A stretch of 7,087 bases of DNA from an uncultured Alistipes sp. (GTDB lineage: Bacteria; Bacteroidota; Bacteroidia; Bacteroidales; Rikenellaceae), in assembly GCA_947173915.1 (NCBI GenBank), contig CAMWGZ010000063.1, positions 1 to 7,087 of the forward strand, given 5' to 3'. The notes beneath the pieces were generated by a model. The model ran no database searches. It was not told the origin of the DNA and worked only from the letters and a program-made list of their open reading frames with translations. The position numbers and the translations under genes are program-made. Positions 1 to 5,518 of the stretch are shown here, in pieces. Position 1 is the stretch's first letter. Each line of letters begins with the position of its first letter.

Positions 1-218
1 TTCTGAAGAAAATAGATCCCGGCGCGATCATTCCCGGGCGGGAATATCTTGCGGTTTGTCAAAAAATCGTAACTTTGCGAATAGTTCGCACTTCGGAACG
101 GGATTCCGAGTGGCGTTTGGTCGCCGTCGATCGGGAGCGCTTCGACGACATCTTCGTCGATAAGTCGGAGGTCGAGGAGGTTTATCAGGTGGTCGGCAAG
201 TTGGAAATTAAAATTTGA
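1..218 (+). CDS. 3' end of a probable LexA/S24-like (HTH-repressor type) protein, partial
   Basis: The reading frame is open from the left edge (first whole codon at 3) to TGA at 216-218, giving 71 C-terminal residues. Codon use in its second half matches the neighbours, so it is coding. The visible part contains GREYLAVC, then VTLRIVR, RLVAVDRERFDDIFVD and EEVYQVVG. That order (beta strand, V-T-basic-R-hydrophobic-R, a 'P/D-x-x-F/Y-x-x-I-x-V' strand, then a final 'hydrophobic-V-V-G' strand) is the layout of the C-terminal S24/LexA fold, known from LexA and from many Bacteroidetes helix-turn-helix phage-repressor-like proteins. The position where LexA has its catalytic lysine (VTVKR) appears to be arginine here (VTLRI), so self-cleavage may not occur. 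This alignment is by eye. The N-terminal DNA-binding domain, if any, lies outside the window. ribE begins 8 nt after the stop. Coding status is firm; family assignment is tentative. Confidence 0.55.
   Translation, partial: LKKIDPGAIIPGREYLAVCQKIVTLRIVRTSERDSEWRLVAVDRERFDDIFVDKSEVEEVYQVVGKLEIKI
49..77 (+). promoter_or_regulatory. Bacteroidetes-type promoter-like element inside the upstream gene
   Basis: TAACTTTG at 70-77 is an exact match to the Bacteroidetes -7 consensus TAnnTTTG and is followed by C, as is common. A TTG at 49-51 lies 18 nt upstream, close to the expected place of the -33 TTTG element. A second TTTG at 55-58 is too close to serve. The surrounding bases are locally AT-rich compared with the rest of the window. 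If active, transcription would start in the mid-80s and give the ribE operon a leader of about 140 nt. The element lies within coding sequence, so a chance match is quite possible. Confidence 0.25.
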
Positions 219-226
219 TACGCTTT

Positions 227-820
227 ATGTTTTCAGGAATTGTGGAGCGGACGGTCGTTTTGGTCGGCATCCGCACCGAACAGCAGAATAAGACGTTTAC
301 CTTCCGTGCGGATTTCTGCGGGGAGCTGAAGATCGACCAGAGCATCGCCCACAACGGCGTGTGCCTGACGGTGGTCGAGCTGACCGACGACACCTACTCC
401 GTGACGGCCATGAAGGAGACACTCGAGCGCAGCAACCTCGACCTGTTGCAGGTCGGCGATACGGTCAATGTCGAGCGTGCGATGCGGCCCGATGCCCTGC
501 TCGACGGCCATATCGTTCAGGGACACGTCGATCAGACGGCGGTCTGCACGGCCGTGGACGATGCCGAGGGGAGCTGGTACTTTACCTTCGAATACGAGCC
601 GACGGGCGACAACTGCACCGTCGAGAAGGGATCGGTCGCGGTAAACGGCGTGAGCCTTACGGTCTGCAATTCGCGGCCGAACGGCTTTCAGGTGGCGATC
701 ATCCCCTATACCTATGAGAACACCAACTTCAACCGGATCGTTCCCGGTTCGGTGGTCAATCTCGAATTCGACATCATCGGCAAGTACATCGCCCGTCTTA
801 TGAAAAACTACGCGAAATGA
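227..820 (+). CDS. ribE: Riboflavin synthase (alpha subunit)
   Basis: Catalyses the last step of riboflavin biosynthesis, dismutation of two 6,7-dimethyl-8-ribityllumazine molecules to riboflavin plus a pyrimidinedione, in the cytoplasm. The 197 residues match the usual ~200 and form two repeated lumazine-binding barrels. Barrel 1 starts with MFSGIVE and has SIAHNGVCLTV (residues 39-49) and GHIVQGHVDQ (94-103). Barrel 2 has KGSVAVNGVSLTV (134-146), IPYTYENT (159-166) and VNLEFDIIGKYIAR (177-190). The conserved Phe2, Cys46, His95 and His100, the second-barrel Ser143/Thr145 and Asp182 are present. A TTG at 215 is in frame, but family members begin with MF(T/S)GI, so ATG 227 is chosen. No clear Shine-Dalgarno precedes it, only an A-rich stretch, as is usual in Bacteroidetes. 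The stop overlaps the next start (ATGA). No FMN riboswitch is visible in the 226 nt upstream. Other riboflavin genes are not in the window. The identification is near certain. Confidence 0.97.
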   Translation: MFSGIVERTVVLVGIRTEQQNKTFTFRADFCGELKIDQSIAHNGVCLTVVELTDDTYSVTAMKETLERSNLDLLQVGDTVNVERAMRPDALLDGHIVQGHVDQTAVCTAVDDAEGSWYFTFEYEPTGDNCTVEKGSVAVNGVSLTVCNSRPNGFQVAIIPYTYENTNFNRIVPGSVVNLEFDIIGKYIARLMKNYAK

Positions 821-1869
821 TCGTAATCAAGACCAAGGAGTTCGCCTCGCTGCTGGTGGCTGCGGTGGCAGCGGTCGTGGTGGCGGTGGCGATGGCTCTG
901 CCGGAGGCCGTGTGGTGGAAGACCCTCTGCGTCGGTGCCGGCGTGTTCGTGGGCATGACGCTGCTCACGCTCTTCATCATCCGCAAGTACGTGGCCTACA
1001 AGCTGAAGCCCATCTATTCGATCGTCTTTTCGCGCGACGTGCATACGCGCGAAATTTTGGACGAACTCAAGGACAAGCACGTCGAGAACATTTCGGAGGA
1101 GCTGACCGCCTGGGCCGACACCAACGACCGGGAGATCGCCCGCCTGAAGGAGTCGGAGACCTTCCGCAAGCAGTATCTGGGCAACGTGGCCCACGAACTG
1201 AAGACCCCGATTTTCAACATCCAGGGCTACATCTCCACGCTGCTCGACGGCGGCCTGGAGGACGACCTGATCAACCGCAAGTACCTCGAACGCACGGAGA
1301 AGAGCATCGACCGCCTGATCAACATCGTCAATGATCTGGATACGATCTCCAAGCTGGAGAGCAACATGGCGGGGATGAAGATGGAGTCGTTCGACATCGT
1401 GGCCATGACGCGCGAGATCGCCGAGCAGGCCGAGATCGAGGCCGACAAGAAGGGGATTCGGATTCAGGTCAAGGGCGGCGAGAACCTCCCTTCGCCCTTC
1501 TGGGTCAGTGCCGACAAGCATTTCATCGGTCAGGTGCTGGTCAATCTGATCATCAACTCGATCCGCTACGGCCGCGAAGGGGGGCAGACGCGCATCAAGT
1601 TCCGCGACCTGCTGGACAAGATTCTCGTCGAGGTCGAGGACAACGGCGTGGGCATCGCCCGCGAGGACGTGCCGCGCATCTTCGAGCGCTTCTACCGCAC
1701 GGACAAGGGACGTTCGCGCGAGCAGGGCGGCACGGGCCTCGGTCTGGCGATCGTCAAGCATATCGTCGAGGCGCACGGCGAACGCATTACCGTGCGGAGC
1801 GAACTGGGTGTGGGCACGACCTTCTCGTTTACCCTCAAACGGGTGGAGCCGGGAAGTCGGACCGAATAA
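817..1869 (+). CDS. Two-helix membrane sensor histidine kinase (PhoR/HisKA-HATPase_c type)
   Basis: Inner-membrane kinase that autophosphorylates on histidine and passes phosphate to a response regulator. It has 350 residues. Two hydrophobic helices (about 9-28 and 36-56) are separated by only about 8 residues (LPEAVWWK), so there is almost no periplasmic sensor. A charged HAMP-like or coiled linker follows (about 60-115). The H-box NVAHELKTP has phospho-acceptor His126. The catalytic domain has the N-box (Q239, N243, N247), the G1 box VEDNGVGI (273-280), the F-box IFERFYR (288-294) and the G2 box [11 protein letters not shown] (304-314), so all catalytic motifs are intact. The start ATG 817 overlaps the ribE stop by 4 nt, implying translational coupling. 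No response regulator gene lies in the window, so the partner is unknown. The short loop suggests sensing within the membrane or through a partner protein, which is inference. The kinase assignment is near certain; the signal is unknown. Confidence 0.96.
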   Translation: MIVIKTKEFASLLVAAVAAVVVAVAMALPEAVWWKTLCVGAGVFVGMTLLTLFIIRKYVAYKLKPIYSIVFSRDVHTREILDELKDKHVENISEELTAWADTNDREIARLKESETFRKQYLGNVAHELKTPIFNIQGYISTLLDGGLEDDLINRKYLERTEKSIDRLINIVNDLDTISKLESNMAGMKMESFDIVAMTREIAEQAEIEADKKGIRIQVKGGENLPSPFWVSADKHFIGQVLVNLIINSIRYGREGGQTRIKFRDLLDKILVEVEDNGVGIAREDVPRIFERFYRTDKGRSREQGGTGLGLAIVKHIVEAHGERITVRSELGVGTTFSFTLKRVEPGSRTE

Positions 1870-1881
1870 TCGTTTGATGCC

Positions 1882-2766
1882 ATGATATTACCGATGACCG
1901 TAGTGTGGGATTTCGATCCCGTACTTTTTTCCATAGGAACTTTCGACATCCGTTATTACGGACTCATGTGGGCTTTGGCCATTCTGGGCGGCATGCTCTT
2001 CTTCGACCGCGTATGCAAGCGGGAGGGGCTGCCGCAGCAGGTTTCCGAGTCGATCTTCTTCTACGGGATCCTGGCGACGGTTCTGGGCGCGCGGCTGGGG
2101 CATTGCCTCTTCTACGAGCCGGAGTACTTCCTGACCCATCCCTGGGCCATCGTTACCGGCTTCCGCAACGGGGGGATGGCCAGCCACGGTGCGGCGATCG
2201 GCCTGCTGATCGGCCTGTGGCTCTTCTCGCGCAAGAACAGGCTGCCCTATGTCTGGTCACTCGACCGGATCATGATTCCTGTGGCGATCGGCGGGGCCAT
2301 CGTCCGGCTGGGCAATCTGTTCAATTCGGAGATCGTCGGCTGCGCGACGGAGGCTTCGTGGGGATTCAAGTTCGTGCGGCTCTACCGCAACCTGCCCCTG
2401 GAGCAGATTCCCGTACAGCATCCGACCCAGATTTACGAGGCGTTGTGCTACGTCGCCGTGTTCGTCGTGCTGGCGATACTCTATTACGGCCGCGATATGG
2501 GCCGGCGGCATCCCGGGGTCATGTTCGGCGTGGGATTGATCGGCATCTTCCTGACCCGCTTCCTGATCGAGTTCGTGAAGATGGACCAGGAGAGTTTCGA
2601 ACAGAATATGTTCTTCAATATGGGTCAGTTGCTGAGTATTCCTTTCATCCTGCTGGGCATCTGGTCCATTTGGCGGGGCATGCGGCGCGGCCCGCTCGTC
2701 CTGTCGTCCTGCCGTCCGGATGAACGCACCGCAGGACGCGCCACCAAACAGCGGCGAACGAAATGA
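1882..2766 (+). CDS. lgt: Phosphatidylglycerol–prolipoprotein diacylglyceryl transferase
   Basis: Integral inner-membrane enzyme that moves diacylglycerol from phosphatidylglycerol to the lipobox cysteine of prolipoproteins, the first step of lipoprotein maturation. It has 294 residues and about seven hydrophobic helices. Family motifs in order: RYYG (24-27); [10 protein letters not shown] (69-78); [11 protein letters not shown] (97-107), whose His102 matches essential E. coli His103; the Lgt signature [12 protein letters not shown] (142-153), whose Arg142 matches Arg143; HPTQIYEAL (180-188); and [12 protein letters not shown] (225-236), with Arg226 and Glu230 in the positions of E. coli Arg239 and Glu243. 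The last helix ends near 266 and is followed by a poorly conserved basic tail of about 28 residues. ATG 1882 is used; ATG 1894 in the same frame would remove four residues and cannot be excluded. The gene lies 12 nt after the kinase stop, and its stop overlaps the next start (ATGA). Confidence 0.96.
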   Translation: MILPMTVVWDFDPVLFSIGTFDIRYYGLMWALAILGGMLFFDRVCKREGLPQQVSESIFFYGILATVLGARLGHCLFYEPEYFLTHPWAIVTGFRNGGMASHGAAIGLLIGLWLFSRKNRLPYVWSLDRIMIPVAIGGAIVRLGNLFNSEIVGCATEASWGFKFVRLYRNLPLEQIPVQHPTQIYEALCYVAVFVVLAILYYGRDMGRRHPGVMFGVGLIGIFLTRFLIEFVKMDQESFEQNMFFNMGQLLSIPFILLGIWSIWRGMRRGPLVLSSCRPDERTAGRATKQRRTK

Positions 2767-3773
2767 TGCGCGGGGAGGTAAACAAGATCGTCTTCAACGA
2801 ACTGGTCTCCGGCCGGGCGCTGTGGCTTCCCGACGTGGGTTCGTTCGTTCCCGAATACCGGAGCGCGCTGCGGACATCGTCCCGCTGCCTGGAGCCTCCC
2901 GGCCGTCGGGTGGCGTTTCTCTCCGGTCGGAACGGGGAGTCGCTGATCGACCTGATCGCCCGCGCGGGGGGATGCGACCTTGCGGCTGCCGAGGATATTT
3001 ATGCCCGCTGGCTTGCGCAGGTGCGTACGCCGGAGGGGCTTGAGATCGAAGGGGTGGGGCGGCTCGAACACCGATATTTCAACGCCGCCAAGCCGCTAGA
3101 TGCGATGCTCTCTCCCTTGGGGCGGGAGCCTTTGTCGCTGCGTCCGAGGCGTTCGCACGTGGTGCTCTGGGCAACCTGCGGCCTGATCGCGGCGGCCTTT
3201 GTCGTTTACGGGGTGCGCTGGTACGGCGCGCGCGACCGGGCGGCTGCCGGTGCGGTAACTGATGGCGAAGTTCTTTTCGCGCTTTCGGGTGCGGAGTCGC
3301 AGAAGCCGGCGGTCGAGGCTGCGGCTGCGGAAGATTTTGTTGCGGAGGCCGTTGTTGCGGAAGCTGCTCCCGCGGATACTGTCGTCGGGACGGAGCTGCT
3401 GCCGGCGGAACCGACCGGGAGAGGTGCGGAATCGACCGGGGAGGGTTCCGAAGCCGTGGAGAGTCTGTCTGCGACGGAGGTCGCAGCGGCCGGGAAATCT
3501 GTTGAGGAACAGCCTGACGCACTTCCTGTCGCCCGCATGCAGGCTGGTCGAACCTATGTCGTTTGGGGTGTTTACAGCACCGAGGAGAACGCCCGCCGGG
3601 CCGTTGCCGAGCACCGGCTCGAGCGTCCCGATCTGTCGCATCGGATCTATCGTTTCGGACCGAAATGGATGGTCTCGATCTTCGAGAGCGATGCGCCGGA
3701 GGAGTGCCGGGCCTACCTGAACGGTCCGGGACGTGCGTTGGAGGGGCTGTGGTCCTATACGAAAAAGGGATGA
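2763..3773 (+). CDS. HU-like (CCDC81-type) / transmembrane / SPOR domain protein
   Basis: 336 residues in three parts. The N-terminus (about 1-125) matches the paired HU-like domains of the bacterial HU-CCDC81 family: LPDVGSF (22-28) with downstream EPP (44-46) resembles the 'LPGFGxF…PP…F' repeat, and LEIEGVGRL (93-101) the second repeat. One membrane helix follows (about 132-150), then a low-complexity Ala/Glu/Thr/Gly linker (about 155-255). The C-terminus (about 262-334) looks like a SPOR domain, with TYVVWGVYSTEENARRAV, RIYRFGPKWMVSIF and a closing alpha helix. SPOR domains bind glycan strands stripped of stem peptides. For this architecture in Bacteroidetes, a link between nucleoid and cell wall has been proposed, but I know of no firm function. 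Expected topology is HU part in the cytoplasm and SPOR in the periplasm. ATG 2763 overlaps the lgt stop by 4 nt; the adjacent ATG 2766 is an alternative start. Confidence 0.85.
   Translation: MMRGEVNKIVFNELVSGRALWLPDVGSFVPEYRSALRTSSRCLEPPGRRVAFLSGRNGESLIDLIARAGGCDLAAAEDIYARWLAQVRTPEGLEIEGVGRLEHRYFNAAKPLDAMLSPLGREPLSLRPRRSHVVLWATCGLIAAAFVVYGVRWYGARDRAAAGAVTDGEVLFALSGAESQKPAVEAAAAEDFVAEAVVAEAAPADTVVGTELLPAEPTGRGAESTGEGSEAVESLSATEVAAAGKSVEEQPDALPVARMQAGRTYVVWGVYSTEENARRAVAEHRLERPDLSHRIYRFGPKWMVSIFESDAPEECRAYLNGPGRALEGLWSYTKKG
3336..3365 (+). repeat. 15-nt tandem duplication in the linker coding region
   Basis: Two adjacent five-codon units encode FVAEA and VVAEA (residues 192-201 of the HU/SPOR protein). 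The 10-mer TTGTTGCGGA is identical at 3337-3346 and 3352-3361, exactly 15 nt apart. The unit keeps the reading frame and lies in the disordered Ala/Glu-rich linker, consistent with replication-slippage growth. Confidence 0.6.
3405..3446 (+). repeat. 21-nt tandem duplication in the linker coding region
   Basis: Two adjacent seven-codon units encode AEPTGRG and AESTGEG (residues 215-228 of the HU/SPOR protein). At nucleotide level GCGGAACCGACCGGG (from 3405) and GCGGAATCGACCGGG (from 3426) differ at one base across 15 positions. The in-frame duplication lengthens the linker between the membrane helix and the SPOR domain. Confidence 0.65.
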
Positions 3774-4249
3774 GTCCGGCGCAGTTCATACGGCGTGCGA
3801 TCGATCTCTTTTACTGGCGGCCGCTGGCGCGTGTCGTGTCGCCGACCCTGTTCCGCTATGCCGCCTGCGGGGTGCTGACCCTTTCGGTCGATGCGCTGGC
3901 CTATGCCCTTATTTACCACTTCGTCGTGGCCGGCCGGTTCGTCGATCTGGGGCGGGTCGTGGTCTCGCCGCACATCGCCTCGCTCGCGCTGGTCTTTCCG
4001 ATTACCTTCTTTACCGGATTTTGGCTCAACCGCTACGTGGCCTTCCGGGTGCTTCCTGTCGCCACCTCCCGGCAGCTGGGCCGCTACCTGCTCTCGGTCG
4101 CGGGTTCCATCCTGCTCAACTACGTCTGCATGAAGCTTCTGGTCGAGCGGGCCGGGCTGTGGCCTACACCCGCCAAATGCGTGACTTCGCTCGCGGTGGC
4201 TCTCTACAGCTACCTTGCCGCCCGCTATTACACCTTCCGCCGTCCGTAA
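3770..4249 (+). CDS. GtrA-family small membrane protein
   Basis: 159 residues with four predicted membrane helices (about 28-52, 68-90, 103-124, 134-152) and basic flanks, the size and layout of GtrA-like proteins (usually 120-160 residues). Family features visible: an FRYAACGVLTLSVDALAYALIY first helix with the conserved Asp41, FWLNRYVAFR at the end of helix 2 (compare the family's N-R-x-x-x-F), and a C-terminal ARYYTFR. Characterised relatives are thought to flip or help flip polyprenyl-phosphate-linked sugars used in O-antigen or teichoic acid decoration, usually beside a glycosyltransferase. None is visible here, so the substrate is unknown. The frame is open further upstream, but ATG 3770 is chosen because it gives the canonical length and overlaps the preceding stop by 4 nt (ATGA). 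An AAGGG abuts the ATG too closely to be an ideal ribosome-binding site, which favours translational coupling. It is the last gene before the terminator. Confidence 0.88.
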   Translation: MSPAQFIRRAIDLFYWRPLARVVSPTLFRYAACGVLTLSVDALAYALIYHFVVAGRFVDLGRVVVSPHIASLALVFPITFFTGFWLNRYVAFRVLPVATSRQLGRYLLSVAGSILLNYVCMKLLVERAGLWPTPAKCVTSLAVALYSYLAARYYTFRRP

Positions 4250-4296
4250 CGGGCCGTGGAGGTGTCGGCCGGAACGGCGGTCGGCTGCGGCGGATG

Positions 4297-4330
4297 AAAA
4301 AACGCTCCTCTGAAAAGACAGAGGAGCGTT
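4297..4330 (-). terminator. Intrinsic terminator between convergent genes (best for the minus strand)
   Basis: A perfect 11-bp inverted repeat, AACGCTCCTCT at 4301-4311 and AGAGGAGCGTT at 4320-4330, encloses an 8-nt loop. On the minus strand the stem runs directly into a run of six T (complement of A 4297-4302), a classic rho-independent terminator about 20 nt past the end of the alcohol dehydrogenase gene. On the plus strand the stem is followed by GCTTGTTTCGG, a poor T-tract, so it may stop the ribE-to-gtrA operon less efficiently. The rest of 4250-4351 shows no other recognisable element. Confidence 0.88.
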
Positions 4331-4351
4331 GCTTGTTTCGGACGGGGCCGC

Positions 4352-5497
4352 CTATTTGCAGCGTTCGAGAATGCGCCGGGTTACCTCGCCCGTGATGTTG
4401 CCCTGCTCGCCCAGCCGGGTGCCCCGCTCATCGAAGCGGCGGACGATCTCGTCGATGGTCTCCGCGCCGATGCCGAGTTCGTGGAGCCGCGTCGCCAGCC
4501 CCAGCGAGCGGAAGAACTCCTCCGTCGCGCGGATCGTGCGTTCGATCCGCTCTTCGGACGAGCCTTCGCGGATGCCGAAGACCCGGTCGCCGTATTGGAG
4601 CAGTTTCTCGCCCTTCTGCTCCTGCATGACGGTCAGCAGCGCCGGCAGGACCACCGCCAGCGTCTGCCCGTGCGTGGTGCCGTGCAGCGCGGTCAGCTCG
4701 TGCCCGATCATGTGGGTCGCCCAGTCCTGCGGCACGCCCATCGCGATGAAGCCGTTGAGCCCCATCGTCGCGCAGAGCATGTAGTCGGCCATGCGGTCGT
4801 AGTCGTGCGGGTTCTCCCGGATCTTCGGAGCGATCTCGACGAGCGTCCGGAGGATCCCCTCCGCCCAGCGGTCCATCAGCGGCGAGCAGCCGGCGACGGT
4901 CATGTACTGCTCCATGACGTGCACGAAGGTGTCGGCGATGCCGCAGGCGATCTGGAACGGAGGCAGCGAGAAGGTCGCCTCGGGGTCGAGGATCGAGAAG
5001 CGGGGAAAGGAGTGATGGAAAGCGAACTTCTCCTGCGTCGCGAGGTTGGAGATGACGGCACCGGCGTTCATTTCGGAGCCGGTGGCCGGCAGGGTCATCA
5101 CGTCGGCGAAGGGGACGACCCGGCCGATCTTGCGGTCGTCGAGCACCAGCTCCCAGGGATCGCCCTCATAGGGGATGCCCGCAGCGATCAGTTTGGTGCC
5201 GTCGAGCACCGAACCTCCGCCGACGGCGAGCAGGAAATCGACCTTGTGTTCCCGGCCCAGCGCGATGGCCTTGCGCAGGGTCTCGATCTTGGGGTTGGGT
5301 TCGATGCCCCAGAACTCGATGAACTCGCGGCCGGCGAGCGCGGCGACCACCTGGTCGTAGATTCCGTTTTGTTTGACGGAGCCGCCGCCGAAGGTAATCA
5401 TCAGGCGGCTGTCGGCGGGAATCTCCCGTGCCAGACGGGCAATGCTCCCTTTGCCGAAGATCAGCTTGACGGGATTCTGGAAGGTGAAGTTGTTCAT
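4352..5497 (-). CDS. yqhD: YqhD-type NADPH-dependent aldehyde reductase (iron-containing alcohol dehydrogenase family)
   Basis: Cytosolic reductase that turns aldehydes into alcohols. The E. coli counterpart YqhD prefers NADPH and protects against short-chain aldehydes from lipid peroxidation. The 381 residues compare with 387 in E. coli and it looks collinear throughout. Visible motifs: FGGGSVKQNG (36-45), which lies in the cofactor pocket; IEPNP (65-69); AVGGGSVLDGTK (91-102), the dinucleotide loop; and LPATGSEMNAGAVIS (136-150). The metal ligands are expected to be Asp189 and His193 in ADTFVHVMEQY, His262 in WATHMIGHELTALHG, and His276 in THGQTL. All four are present, so the enzyme should be active. 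ATG 5497 gives the standard N-terminus. The upstream 21-nt gap to uvrB has no strong Shine-Dalgarno, and the two genes probably share a transcript. Close Bacteroidetes homologues are often labelled butanol or NADH-dependent alcohol dehydrogenase, so the physiological substrate is open; the family is certain. Confidence 0.93.
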   Translation of the reverse strand: MNNFTFQNPVKLIFGKGSIARLAREIPADSRLMITFGGGSVKQNGIYDQVVAALAGREFIEFWGIEPNPKIETLRKAIALGREHKVDFLLAVGGGSVLDGTKLIAAGIPYEGDPWELVLDDRKIGRVVPFADVMTLPATGSEMNAGAVISNLATQEKFAFHHSFPRFSILDPEATFSLPPFQIACGIADTFVHVMEQYMTVAGCSPLMDRWAEGILRTLVEIAPKIRENPHDYDRMADYMLCATMGLNGFIAMGVPQDWATHMIGHELTALHGTTHGQTLAVVLPALLTVMQEQKGEKLLQYGDRVFGIREGSSEERIERTIRATEEFFRSLGLATRLHELGIGAETIDEIVRRFDERGTRLGEQGNITGEVTRRILERCK

Positions 5498-5518
5498 GTC
5501 GTAAAGGTTTTTGACGAT

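Noticed and set aside
90..111. Inverted repeat TCGGAA…TTCCGA as a possible riboswitch or attenuator before ribE
   Set aside because: It is inside the upstream coding frame, only about 6 bp with a small bulge, has no T-tract, and none of the conserved FMN (RFN) riboswitch blocks are present nearby.
215..226. TTG start adding four residues to riboflavin synthase
   Set aside because: The family begins with MF(T/S)GI, matching ATG 227; TTG 215 overlaps the upstream stop region and adds nothing conserved.
808..1776. A 322-codon open frame on the - strand over the histidine kinase
   Set aside because: Antisense shadow of an intact kinase gene; its translation has no domain signature and ends in a His/Arg-rich low-complexity string.
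1905..2723. A 272-codon + strand frame inside lgt
   Set aside because: Out-of-frame shadow, Arg/Gly/Pro-rich, with no motif. The lgt frame carries every family motif without interruption.
3563..3769. N-terminal extension of the GtrA frame
   Set aside because: The extension overlaps the SPOR-domain coding sequence in another frame and is not protein-like. ATG 3770 gives the canonical GtrA length and an ATGA overlap.
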